A stretch of DNA of 64,000 nucleotides from RYN-230 sp963713815 (GTDB lineage Bacteria; Actinomycetota; Actinomycetes; Streptosporangiales; Streptosporangiaceae), in NCBI GenBank assembly GCA_963713815.1, contig CAVQNH010000014.1:62001-126000 (forward strand). Direction: 5' to 3'. A program made the translations under genes and the position numbers. The notes under the pieces are model-generated. The model worked only from the letters and a program-made list of their open reading frames with translations. It was not told the origin of the DNA and did not search any database. Position 1 is the stretch's first letter, and each line of letters opens with the position of its first letter. Positions 23,522 through 31,595 of the stretch are shown piece by piece.

Positions 23522-24292
23522 ATGCCCCCACGCCGCGCGCCGCGTCACGACCGTGATGCCGGGGGCCCGGCCGGGGTGCTGGCGGCCAAGGCCGCGCTGC
23601 GGCAGGAGGCCTGGGCCGAGATGACCGCGGCCCGGGTAGCCCGGTTTCCCGGTGCGGCCGGCCGCATCCCCAACTTCTCCGGCGCGGAGGCCGCCGCGGA
23701 GCGGCTTCGCGGCCTGGGCGCGTGGCAGGATGCCCGCACCCTCAAGGCCAACCCGGACGCCGCGCAGTGGCCGGTGCGCCAGCGCGCGCTGGAGGACGGC
23801 AAGACCGTGTACATGGCGGTCCCGCGGCTGGCCAGCCCCGAGCCGTTCTTCGCCCTCGACCCCGCCCACCTGAGCGAGCCGCCGCGGAAAGCGTCCTCGA
23901 TCAGCGGGGCCACCCGGTCGGCCCGCCAGGTCACGCTGGCCGGCCTGTCGCCGGTGGACCTGGTGGTGATGGGCAGCGTGGCCGCCGGTGCGGACGGATC
24001 GCGGCTGGGCAAGGGCGGCGGCTTCGCCGACCTCGAGTTCGCGCTGGCCGCCGCGGCCGGGCTGATCGGCCCGCATACCGTGACCGTCACGACCGTGCAC
24101 GAGCTCCAGGTCCGCCCGGCCGGGGTCATCCCGGTCACCGACCATGACGTGCCGGTCGACTTCATCGTCACCCCCGAGCGGGTCATTGACTGCCGCCCGG
24201 CCCGCGCGAAGCGGCCCGCCGCCGGCATCCGCTGGGACGACCTGACCGACGAGAAGATCGCGGCCATCCCGCTCCTCGCCGCGCAGCGGTAA
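23522..24292 (+). CDS. 5-formyltetrahydrofolate cyclo-ligase-like (MTHFS domain) protein
   Basis: A 256-residue protein. It has the MTHFS-fold pattern: AAKAALRQEAWAEMTAARV, a substrate loop ASISGATR-like, VVMGSVAAGADGSRLGKGGGF in place of the usual GxGxGYYD nucleotide loop, and VPVDFIVTPERVIDC near the end. The changed loop is typical of the MTHFSD-like branch, so true 5-formyl-THF ligase activity is not certain. AGGATAGGG lies upstream of the ATG. The preceding 97 bases contain a short direct repeat of CTGACCCGGGGACAA. Confidence 0.85.
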   Translation: MPPRRAPRHDRDAGGPAGVLAAKAALRQEAWAEMTAARVARFPGAAGRIPNFSGAEAAAERLRGLGAWQDARTLKANPDAAQWPVRQRALEDGKTVYMAVPRLASPEPFFALDPAHLSEPPRKASSISGATRSARQVTLAGLSPVDLVVMGSVAAGADGSRLGKGGGFADLEFALAAAAGLIGPHTVTVTTVHELQVRPAGVIPVTDHDVPVDFIVTPERVIDCRPARAKRPAAGIRWDDLTDEKIAAIPLLAAQR

Positions 24293-24382
24293 GCCCCCGG
24301 CAGGGCCCCCAGAACGTGGGAACGCACGCCGATCGGACTCACAGCCGTCGGCCGGAACGCTCTGGTACCTAAAGTCGGTACG

Positions 24383-24411
24383 TATGTGGTACAGTTAACT
24401 CGTACCACATA
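24383..24411. promoter_or_regulatory. palindromic operator of the yefM-yoeB operon
   Basis: A perfect 10-bp inverted repeat, TATGTGGTAC and GTACCACATA (24383-24392 and 24402-24411), encloses nine bases that contain the palindrome AGTTAACT. GGTAC also occurs at 24364-24368 and near 24377. YefM-YoeB complexes are known to bind palindromes with a GTAC-containing core in their own promoter. The site overlaps the expected -10/+1 region just 11 bases before the antitoxin start, fitting autorepression. Confidence 0.75.
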
Positions 24412-24422
24412 GAAAGGAGCGT

Positions 24423-24698
24423 GTGGCAGTGGCCATCAGTGCCAGCGAGGCTCGCTCGCGCCTGTTCCCCCTCATACAGCAGGTTAACGACGACCATGTG
24501 CCGGTGAGGATCAGTTCCAAGGGCGGGGACGCCGTGCTCATCTCCGCTGACGATTTCGATTCCTGGCAGGAGACTATCTACCTGCTGCGATCTCCTGCCA
24601 ACGCCCGGCGGCTCATGGAAGCCGTCGCCCGGGACAAGTCGGGCGAAGCCGTCGTCGTCAAGACCATGGAGGAGCTAGAGGCTCTGGCGGGCGAGTAG
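24423..24698 (+). CDS. yefM: YefM/Phd family antitoxin
   Basis: A 91-residue antitoxin that should bind and neutralise the adjacent YoeB-type RNase and repress its own operon. The N-terminal DNA-binding part is AISASEARSRLFPLIQQVN, followed by VPVRISSKGGDAVLISADDFDSWQET and the toxin-binding C-terminal helix. The GTG at 24423 follows AGGAG; a GTG two codons later is equally usable. Codon use and GC are visibly lower than in the neighbours, as expected of a mobile toxin-antitoxin module. The stop overlaps the toxin start by one base. Confidence 0.93.
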   Translation: MAVAISASEARSRLFPLIQQVNDDHVPVRISSKGGDAVLISADDFDSWQETIYLLRSPANARRLMEAVARDKSGEAVVVKTMEELEALAGE

Positions 24699-24961
24699 TG
24701 AGAAGCATTCACTTCGACCCCGATGCCTGGGAGGACTTCCTCTACTGGCTGGGCGCGGACAGGAAGATGGCGAAGAGGATCACGCGCCTGATCGGTGAGA
24801 TCCAGCGAGACCCGTTCTCCGGGATAGGTAAGCCTGAACCCTTGAAGGGCGACCTGTCCGGCTACTGGTCCCGCCGCATCGACGACGAGCACCGGCTGGT
24901 TTACCGGGCCGACGACAAAGAGGTGAAGATCCTCAAGGCTCGTTATCACTACAGCGACTGA
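24698..24961 (+). CDS. yoeB: YoeB family toxin (ribosome-dependent mRNA endonuclease)
   Basis: An 87-residue toxin aligned end to end with E. coli YoeB. It keeps KPEPLKGDLSGYWSRRI and EHRLVYR, and the catalytic set E47, R66, H84 and Y85 in the C-terminal ARYHY. It cleaves mRNA in the ribosomal A site when not bound by YefM. The GTG start overlaps the antitoxin stop (TAGTG), which couples expression. The gene appears intact. Confidence 0.95.
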   Translation: MRSIHFDPDAWEDFLYWLGADRKMAKRITRLIGEIQRDPFSGIGKPEPLKGDLSGYWSRRIDDEHRLVYRADDKEVKILKARYHYSD

Positions 24962-25146
24962 CCCGGCCGGAGATTCATAGCCGCCTGAACGGCGGCATGG
25001 GGTTTCGCTGCCGCGGCGCACGCCCAGGCGATGGGCTGGCCACCAAGGTGCCGGATGCGGGCAATGTGACTGCCGGATACGAGCCCATTTGCCAGGGCCA
25101 GGGCGAGCCCGCGATCCCGCCTGCCGACCCCCGCCGGAAGCAGAAG

Positions 25147-26034
25147 CTAGCCTGGCGGGCTTTCCCCGGCTGGCTCGGCGCTGGAGGCGGGAGGGTCGGC
25201 CGGGGCTGCGCTCGGCGCGTCCTTGCGGCCCAGGAAGACCGCGCTGGCGATGAGGCAGGTGAACGCCGCGATCTGGGAGACGGCCCGGATGCCGTGCGGC
25301 AGGGTCTCGCCGAATAGGACAAAACCGGCCACGATCGGCACCGCGTTCGTCACCATCGTCGCCGTCCCTGCCGCGGTCAGCACGTCGCCCTTCTGGTAGG
25401 CCGACTGCAGGACGCTGGTCCCGATGCCGTAGCCGAGGATGAGCGACACCAGGGCCAGCAGCCACGCGCCGCCGTACCCGATGAGCTTCGCGGAAATGTC
25501 GCCGATGGAGAACAGCAGGCCGGTCGCGAGGCCGAGCGAGGCGGCCCGCCCGAACCGGGTGGGGATGGCGATGAGGAGCCCCGCGCCGGCGCCGCACGCC
25601 GCGAGCCAGATGATGATGCCCAGGACGGGCGGGTGGTTCTGGGTGGGCGGGGCTCCGATGATCGACAGGCCCAGCAGGACCAGCCCGGCCAGGGCGAGGA
25701 CGACGGCCATCTGCTCGCGCCGCGCCAGCCGGGACGGATGCCCCCGCGCGGTGACGAAGGCCAGGACCGCGACGCCCGAGGCGGTGACCGACTGGACGAG
25801 CGCCAGAGGTGCGAGCCGCAGCGCCGCCACGTACAAGAGCCAGCCCGCGGTCTCGGTCCCGAACGCCTTGAGCCAGCGGGGGTCGTCGATCAGGAATTGG
25901 ACCGTCCGGAACGGGCGGCGCGGCGAGAGCGGCGGCAGCGCGACGGCCGCGTCATGCTCGAAAGAGTAGGCCGTGTTCGTCACAAGCGCCGAGGCGAAAG
26001 CCAGGGCCAGCCCTATCCACGCCATCACCGGCAC
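25147..26034 (-). CDS. DMT-superfamily (EamA-like) membrane transporter
   Basis: A 295-residue protein with nine to ten hydrophobic helices. It has an opening helix WIGLALAFASALVTNTAYSFE, GWLLYVAALRLAPLALVQSV, typical of EamA-type transporters, and a second repeat (DVLTAAGTATMVTNAVPIVAG). The C-terminal 25 residues are a Pro/Ser/Ala-rich cytosolic tail. It probably exports a small metabolite, substrate unknown. The start is a GTG at 26034 or the ATG three codons later. It has no obvious operon partner. Confidence 0.85.
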   Translation of the reverse strand: MPVMAWIGLALAFASALVTNTAYSFEHDAAVALPPLSPRRPFRTVQFLIDDPRWLKAFGTETAGWLLYVAALRLAPLALVQSVTASGVAVLAFVTARGHPSRLARREQMAVVLALAGLVLLGLSIIGAPPTQNHPPVLGIIIWLAACGAGAGLLIAIPTRFGRAASLGLATGLLFSIGDISAKLIGYGGAWLLALVSLILGYGIGTSVLQSAYQKGDVLTAAGTATMVTNAVPIVAGFVLFGETLPHGIRAVSQIAAFTCLIASAVFLGRKDAPSAAPADPPASSAEPAGESPPG

Positions 26035-26334
26035 CTAGCGGACATACCCCACTGGTCAGGAGGGCAATCTGTCGCCTGCGGTGACAAGTGATGAACGTCC
26101 GGCCGGGGACAGCGGCGCAAATCCGGGTCAACCGGGCGATCACCGTCCGGGGACACTCAGCCGATCGGTGGATGGCGCTCACCCGCCCGGCTCATCCAGG
26201 GGCTCCGCCGGCCGCCGGGCAGGTGTGGCTGCCCGGCCGATGCGCGCCCGGGGTGTCCGCTGCGAGCCTGAAGGCACCCCCGAAAGGGGATCAGCCATCA
26301 GGACTCAGCCGCCACGGGCCAGAAGGGTCAGCAC
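26035..26334. other. 300-base spacer upstream of the ABC transporter operon
   Basis: No convincing gene is visible here. The open frames on both strands are low-complexity Arg/Pro/Gly reading typical of GC-rich spacer. It should contain the DMT transporter promoter (minus strand) and the promoter of the ABC-two-component operon (plus strand). AGAAGG just before 26335 serves as ribosome site. Confidence 0.4.
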
Positions 26335-27246
26335 ATGCCAGCCGTGATCGAGGTGCGGAATCTGCACAAGAGCTACGGGACAACCGTGGCGGTCGACGAC
26401 GTCTCATTCACCGTCGAAGAAGGGGAGATCTTCGGGATCCTCGGGCCCAACGGCGCGGGCAAGACCACGACCGTGGAGTGCGTCGAGGGCCTGCGGACGC
26501 CGGACGGAGGAGGCATCAGCGTGCTCGGCCTCGACCCCCGCCGGGACCGGGCCGAGCTGACCCAGCAGCTCGGCGTGCAGCTCCAGGACAGCGAGCTGCC
26601 GGAACGGCTGCGGGTCGCCGAGGCGCTGCGGCTCTACAGCTCCTTCTACCGCCAGCCGGCCGACTGGCGGGCCCTGATGGAGATACTCGGGCTCACCGGG
26701 AAGGCCGGGACCAGGTTCGCCAAGCTGTCCGGCGGCCAGAAGCAGCGCCTGTCGATCGCGCTGGCCCTGGTGGGCAGCCCGCGGATCGCGGTCCTCGACG
26801 AGCTCACCACCGGCCTGGACCCGCAGGCCCGGCGCGACACCTGGGCGCTGATCGAGGACGTGCGGTCCCGCGGGGTCACGATCCTGCTCGTCACCCACTT
26901 CATGGAGGAAGCCGAGCGGCTCTGCGACCGGGTCGCGCTGATCGACGCCGGCCGGGTCGTCGCGGTGGACACCCCGGCCGGGCTGGCCGACCGGGTCCAG
27001 GCCGGGCAGCGGATCCAGTTCCGCCCGTCCGTCCCGTTCGATGACGGGCTGCTGGCCAGCCTGCCCGACGTGACCAGCGTCATCCACAGGGGCGATGTCG
27101 TGGTGGTCACCGGGAACGACAACGCGCTCAACACGGTCACCTCCGTGCTGGCCCGCCACCAGATCGTGGCCCGGCAGCTGCGGGTGGAGCAGGCCAGCCT
27201 GGAGGACGCGTTCGTCGCGCTGACCGGCAAGCACACCGAGAACTAG
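26335..27246 (+). CDS. ABC transporter ATP-binding protein (DrrA-like)
   Basis: A 303-residue ATPase of an ABC-2 exporter. It has Walker A in GPNGAGKTTTVEC, the Q-loop near QLGVQLQDSELPERL, the signature KLSGGQKQRLSIALALVG, Walker B AVLDELTTGLDP with L in place of the more usual P, and the switch His in LLVTHFMEEAE. The C-terminal 70 residues form the DUF4162-like end found in drug exporters such as DrrA. It powers the permease encoded next and is probably controlled by the following two-component system. Confidence 0.93.
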   Translation: MPAVIEVRNLHKSYGTTVAVDDVSFTVEEGEIFGILGPNGAGKTTTVECVEGLRTPDGGGISVLGLDPRRDRAELTQQLGVQLQDSELPERLRVAEALRLYSSFYRQPADWRALMEILGLTGKAGTRFAKLSGGQKQRLSIALALVGSPRIAVLDELTTGLDPQARRDTWALIEDVRSRGVTILLVTHFMEEAERLCDRVALIDAGRVVAVDTPAGLADRVQAGQRIQFRPSVPFDDGLLASLPDVTSVIHRGDVVVVTGNDNALNTVTSVLARHQIVARQLRVEQASLEDAFVALTGKHTEN

Positions 27247-27275
27247 CCCACAGAACAGAATCAGGAGCAGGAACG

Positions 27276-28080
27276 ATGTCAGTCACGATGCCCGCCGCCG
27301 GGTCCTCCACGGGCGCCCCCTCACGCGCCGCCGGCCGGAGGACCGCGCTGCGGCGCCTCACCCTCACCGAGTTCCAGCTGTTCCTGCGGGAGCGGGTCGG
27401 CCCGATCTGGGGCGTCGGCTTCCCGCTGGTCCTGCTGATCATCTTCGGCAGCATCCCCTCCTTCACCCGGCCGAGGGCGTCCCTGGGCGGTCTCACCGAG
27501 CTCGACCTGTACGTGCCGATCCTGATCGCCTTCGTGATCGCCATGCTGGCCCTCAACGTGCTGCCCCCCGTGCTGGCCACCTACCGGGAGAAGGGGATCC
27601 TGCGCCGCCTGCGGACCACGCCGGTGGGCCCGGCCCGGGTGCTCACCGCCCAGCTCGTGATCGATCTCGCCGTGGTGGTGGTCATGCTGGCGGCGATCCT
27701 CGCCGTGGCCAGGATCGGGTACGGCGTCGCCCTGCCGCGCCAGCTCGGCGGGTTCGTCCTCGCCGCCGCTGCTGGCCGCGGTCGCGCTGCTGGCCGTCGG
27801 CCTGTTCGTCGCGGCGGCCGCGCCGACCGGCCGGGCCGCCAACGCCATCGGCGCGATCCTGTTCTTCCCGATGATGTTCTTCGCCGGGCTGTGGCTGCCG
27901 ATCTCCCAGATGCCCGCCGTGCTCCGCCACATCAGCCACGCCACCCCGCTCGGCGCCGCGGTGCAGGCCCTGCAGGACAGCGCCCAGGGACACTGGCCGC
28001 ACACGCTGCAGCTGCTGACCCTGGCCGCCTACGCGGTGGTGTTCGGGCTGGCCGCGATTAGATTGTTTCGCTGGGAGTAG
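27276..28080 (+). CDS. ABC-2 type permease, split by a frameshift near 27770
   Basis: The ATG at 27276 opens a permease that starts LRRLTLTEFQLFLRERVGPIW, with helices through PVGPARVLTAQLVIDLAVVVV and ARIGYGVALPRQLGGFVLAA. At about 27763-27775, in GCCGCCGCTGCTGG, the frame changes and continues as LLAVGLFVAAAAPTGRAANA, FFPMMFFAGLWLPISQMPA, ending AAIRLFRWE at 28080. The joined protein is about 267 residues with six helices, normal for the DrrB/ABC-2 family, so one base appears extra. It is either an assembly indel or a recent pseudogene. The histidine kinase starts five bases later. Confidence 0.85.
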
Positions 28081-28085
28081 TTCGC

Positions 28086-29492
28086 ATGTGGAGGGCGCCG
28101 ATGACCGGTCCGATGCCGTTCGCCCAGCTGGACGACCGGGCGCGGCGGATGCTGCCCCTGGTCCTGGCCGGGCCGTACGTGCTGCTGGGGGCCCTGGCCC
28201 TCTTCACGGCGGGGATCAAGCACGCCGCCGGGGGGTCCCTGGCCATCGACCTGGCCCTGTGCGGCCTGGCGGCGGCGTGGATGCTGTGGATGTTCACCCT
28301 GCATCCCGCGTGGCGGGTCCGCCCGCGGGTGATGGCGGTGTTCTTCACCGTGTTCATCGTGATCATGGCGGTCCTGGTGATCAGGGACCCCTGGTTCGGG
28401 TTCCTCACGCCTGCCGGGTACCTGTACGCGTTCGCCGTCCTGCCGTGGCCATGGCGGCTGCCCGGCGTCGCCGCGGTAGCGGTCGTGGCGGCCACCGCCC
28501 AGACGTCCGGCGTGAACCGGGCCAGCCCGTTCGGCATCCTGGTGTACGCCGCCGTCCTCTCCGTCAACGTGATCCCCCTGTGCGCCCTGGCCTGGATGGA
28601 CTGGAGCAACGACACCCACGCCGAGCAGCGGGAACAGGCCCTCACCGAGGTGCGCGAGGCCAACCAGCGGCTCGAGGCGACGCTGGCCGAGAACGCGGGC
28701 CTGCACGAGCAGCTGCTGACCCAGGCCCGCGAGGCCGGCATCCTCGACGAGCGGCAGCGCATGGCGGGGGAGATCCACGACACGCTGGCCCAGGGGCTGA
28801 CCGGGATCATCACCCAGCTCCAGGCGGCCGAGCAGGCCAGCGGGGATCCAGCCGGCTGGCGCCGGCACGTGGCCGCCGCGACCAGGCTGGCCCGGGAGAG
28901 CCTGTCCGAGGCCCGGCGGTCGGTGCAGGCGCTGCGCCCCGAGCCGCTGGAGCGGGCCCGGCTGAGTGACGCGCTGACCGGCGTGGCCGAGCGCTGGTCG
29001 GCGCTGCACGGCATCGCGGTCCAGGTCACGACCACGGGCACGGCGCGCCCGGTCTCGCCGGATGTCGAGTTCGCGCTGCTGCGCGCGGCCCAGGAAGCGC
29101 TGGCCAACGTGGGCAAGCACGCCCGGGCGACCCGGGTTGGGCTGACACTGTCCTACATGGAACACGAGGTCGCCCTGGACGTGCGCGACGACGGCCAGGG
29201 CTTCGATCCCGGCCGGCTCCCGGACGAGCTTTTCCGCAACGGAACCGCTCCGGCCAGCCTGACCGCGGGCATGACTGAGGAGTCCGCGGCCGGGCCGGGG
29301 GACACGCGGGGCGGGCCGGGGCACGGCACGGGCGGGTTCGGCCTGGCCGCGATGCGGCAGCGGATCGAGGGCCTGTCCGGGACGCTGCAGGTGGAATCGG
29401 AGCCGGGCGGCGGGACGGCCATCTCGGCCCGTCTCCCCGCCTGCCCGGCCGGCGCCGCGGCGCCGCTGGTACCCGCGCAGGCCCCGGCATGA
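28086..29492 (+). CDS. sensor histidine kinase (NarL/DesK-type, HisKA_3)
   Basis: A 468-residue membrane sensor. The first 175 residues carry about five hydrophobic helices without a large extracellular domain, so the signal is probably sensed in the membrane or from the transporter. A coiled coil (185-220) leads to the H box ERQRMAGEIHDTLAQGLTG with H231. The ATPase part has AQEALANVGKHARA, DVRDDGQGFD and GGFGLAAMRQRIEGL. A Gly/Pro-rich loop at about 395-415 separates the N and G1 boxes. It phosphorylates the response regulator that overlaps its stop codon (ATGA). Confidence 0.93.
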   Translation: MWRAPMTGPMPFAQLDDRARRMLPLVLAGPYVLLGALALFTAGIKHAAGGSLAIDLALCGLAAAWMLWMFTLHPAWRVRPRVMAVFFTVFIVIMAVLVIRDPWFGFLTPAGYLYAFAVLPWPWRLPGVAAVAVVAATAQTSGVNRASPFGILVYAAVLSVNVIPLCALAWMDWSNDTHAEQREQALTEVREANQRLEATLAENAGLHEQLLTQAREAGILDERQRMAGEIHDTLAQGLTGIITQLQAAEQASGDPAGWRRHVAAATRLARESLSEARRSVQALRPEPLERARLSDALTGVAERWSALHGIAVQVTTTGTARPVSPDVEFALLRAAQEALANVGKHARATRVGLTLSYMEHEVALDVRDDGQGFDPGRLPDELFRNGTAPASLTAGMTEESAAGPGDTRGGPGHGTGGFGLAAMRQRIEGLSGTLQVESEPGGGTAISARLPACPAGAAAPLVPAQAPA

Positions 29493-30166
29493 CCAGCCCC
29501 GGCACGACCACCCTGGGCGTGGGCGCTCCGGTCCGGCTGCTGATCGTCGATGATCATCCCGTGGTCCGGGACGGGCTGACCGGCATGTTCGCCGCCGATC
29601 CCGGGTTCGAGGTGCTCGGGGAGGCGGCCGACGGCGCGGAGGCGGTCCGGCTCGCCCAGGCCCTCGGGCCCGACGTGATCCTGATGGACCTGCGGATGCC
29701 GGGCATGGACGGCGTGGCCGCGATCACCGAGCTGGCCCGGCGGGGCATCCCCGCCCGCGTGCTGGTGCTGACCACCTACGACACCGACAGCCACGTGCTG
29801 CCCGCCATCGAGGCCGGCGCGACCGGCTACCTGCTGAAGGACGCCCCCCGGGCCGAGCTTCTCCGGGCGGTCCGGTCCGCCGCCCAGGGCCAGGCGGTGC
29901 TCTCACCGTCGGTGGCGACCCGGCTGATGAGCCGGGTCCGCACTCCCGGCGCGGAGCCGCTCAGCCAGCGCGAACTCGAGGTCCTGGAACTGGTCGCGGC
30001 CGGCACCACGAACCGGGAGGCAGCGGCCAGGCTGTTCATCAGCGAGGCCACGGTCAAGACGCACCTGCTGCACATCTACGCCAAGCTGGGCGTCAGTGAC
30101 CGGGCGGCCGCGGTGGCCGAGGCGTTCAACCGGGGGCTGCTCACCCCGGCCGGGCCGGACCACTGA
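29489..30166 (+). CDS. NarL/FixJ-family response regulator
   Basis: A 225-residue regulator. The receiver domain has RLLIVDDHPVVRDGL with the acidic pair D21/D22, the phosphoacceptor D67 in VILMDLRMPGMDG, and VLTTYDTDSHVL and GYLLKDAPRAELL for the switch Thr and Lys. The C-terminal LuxR helix-turn-helix is LSQRELEVLELVAAGTTNREAAARLFISEATVKTHLLHI (residues about 153-191). It is translationally coupled to the kinase and probably regulates the upstream ABC exporter genes. The stop is followed by the short palindrome GATCAGCTGATC. Confidence 0.94.
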   Translation: MTSPGTTTLGVGAPVRLLIVDDHPVVRDGLTGMFAADPGFEVLGEAADGAEAVRLAQALGPDVILMDLRMPGMDGVAAITELARRGIPARVLVLTTYDTDSHVLPAIEAGATGYLLKDAPRAELLRAVRSAAQGQAVLSPSVATRLMSRVRTPGAEPLSQRELEVLELVAAGTTNREAAARLFISEATVKTHLLHIYAKLGVSDRAAAVAEAFNRGLLTPAGPDH

Positions 30167-30588
30167 TCAGCTGATCGCGGACCGGGCTCGCGGAGCCCCG
30201 GATCCTGGCGGGCCCGAGGCTCGGCGGAGCCCGGCGGGCAGGCACCGGTCCTCCGGGACGCCCGGGCGGGTCAGCTGCGGGTCAGCACCGGGTGCCCAGG
30301 TAACCCGGCCGACGCTCCGTCCGCACCAGGTGTGCCCCGGCGTCATCCCGGCAGGCGGCCAGCGCGTAGCCCGGCCTCTCGCGCTCGCCAGGAATGTCGC
30401 CACATTACCTGGCTTATTTAATTTACCCTGCGGCCGCGATAGATAGGGGAAATAGGCCAGTCTGCTCTTCGCTGAGGACACGGGAATGGGCATGAGTATT
30501 CGCGGAGCCCGCCGCATGGCTAATCACCGGGATTAACATCAGCTCAGCTGCTCCGGTGGAGGCCAGCGAAACAGAAAGGACCCGGAAC
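30167..30588. other. 422-base intergenic region with an AT-rich promoter island
   Basis: No gene is supported here. The first 230 bases are GC-rich with several short inverted repeats. From about 30400 the composition changes to a notably AT-rich island (CTTATTTAATTTACC near 30411-30425), a likely promoter for the secreted protein that starts at 30589 with AAAGGA as ribosome site. The 160 bases between that island and the start would be an unusually long leader. Confidence 0.4.
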
Positions 30589-31551
30589 GTGAGATTCCCG
30601 GCTAATGCTTATCGCGGTGAGCGGGCTGAAGATTCCCGGCGGTGCGCCGGGGGAGCGGTGTCCCGGCGGGCCCGGATCCGCCTGGGGGCCGGCGCCGCAG
30701 CCGCGGCCCTGGCCGCCACGGCCCTGTCCGTCACGGCGCCCGCCGGGGCGAGCACGAACGCCGCGGCCCGCGCCCCGGCCATGCCGGCCCAGGCCGCTGC
30801 CCCGGCCGCCGGCGCCGCGTACGGGGCGCGGGTGCGGCTGACCCTGCGGGCGATGCCGGTCGGCCGGGTCGCCTTCCGCCGGGACCGTCATCACCACCTC
30901 ATGGTCCGCGCGGACCTGTTCGGTCTCACGCCTGGCTCGTCACACGCGGTGGATCTCTGGGTTCCGGGCCGGTCCCGGGTCATCCGCTTCAGCCCGCTCA
31001 CCGCGAACAGCGGCGGCCAGGCCTACAGCACCCTGAGCAGCAACTTCACCGGCCAGTGGCGGCCCGGGAGCCGCCTGCGGATCCGGATGGGGGTGGGCGG
31101 CGGCCGCGTGGCCCGGGAGCCCATCGCCATGACGAGGCGACTGCTCCGCCCGGGCCGCCGGTCACACCGGCTCATCTCGGTCGAGGTCACCCGCAAGGGG
31201 GTCAGTTACGGCACGCCGCAGGGCGGGGCCACCGTGGTCTACAGCGGCAGCCGCCACACGCTCACCGTCACCGTTCACGCCCGCGGGGTCGCTCCCGGGC
31301 GCCACGCGGCCCACATCCACGTGGGCAGCTGCATGAGCCAGGGACCGGTGCTCTACATGCTGAGGGACCTGATCGCCAACCGCCGCGGCGTGATCGTGCA
31401 CGCGGTCCGGGTATTCACCGGCGTGACGACGCCGATTCCGGCGCGTGGCTGGTACCTGAACATTCACCAGGGAAACAGCGGCGACATTCTGAGTAACGGC
31501 CAGCCGACGATCTTCTTCCGGCCGTTGCTGTGCGCCAATATTCACCCTTAG
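30589..31551 (+). CDS. secreted protein with two CHRD/SOD-like beta domains
   Basis: A 320-residue protein from the GTG at 30589 (AAAGGA nine bases upstream). An N-terminal signal peptide (IRLGAGAAAAALAATALSV, then APAGA) is followed by an Ala/Pro-rich linker. Two related beta domains follow. The first, residues about 80-180, has LTLRAMPVGRVAFRRD. The second, about 190-315, has TVTVHARGVAPGRHAAHIHV, Cys in GSCMSQG and again near the end in LLCANIHP, and WYLNIHQGN, as in CHRD or Cu/Zn-SOD-like domains. Its HIHxG-type pattern could bind metal, but a function is not established. A strong terminator follows. Confidence 0.75.
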   Translation: MRFPANAYRGERAEDSRRCAGGAVSRRARIRLGAGAAAAALAATALSVTAPAGASTNAAARAPAMPAQAAAPAAGAAYGARVRLTLRAMPVGRVAFRRDRHHHLMVRADLFGLTPGSSHAVDLWVPGRSRVIRFSPLTANSGGQAYSTLSSNFTGQWRPGSRLRIRMGVGGGRVAREPIAMTRRLLRPGRRSHRLISVEVTRKGVSYGTPQGGATVVYSGSRHTLTVTVHARGVAPGRHAAHIHVGSCMSQGPVLYMLRDLIANRRGVIVHAVRVFTGVTTPIPARGWYLNIHQGNSGDILSNGQPTIFFRPLLCANIHP

Positions 31552-31556
31552 CACGG

Positions 31557-31592
31557 CTTTCCCGCCCGGCGGGGAAACGCCGGGCGGGAAAG
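31557..31592. terminator. perfect 15-bp stem-loop terminator
   Basis: CTTTCCCGCCCGGCG (31557-31571) pairs perfectly with 31578-31592 around the loop GGGAAA. It sits six bases after the stop of the secreted protein and directly before the stop of the convergent LAL regulator, so it probably serves both transcripts. Confidence 0.88.
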
Positions 31593-31595
31593 TGC

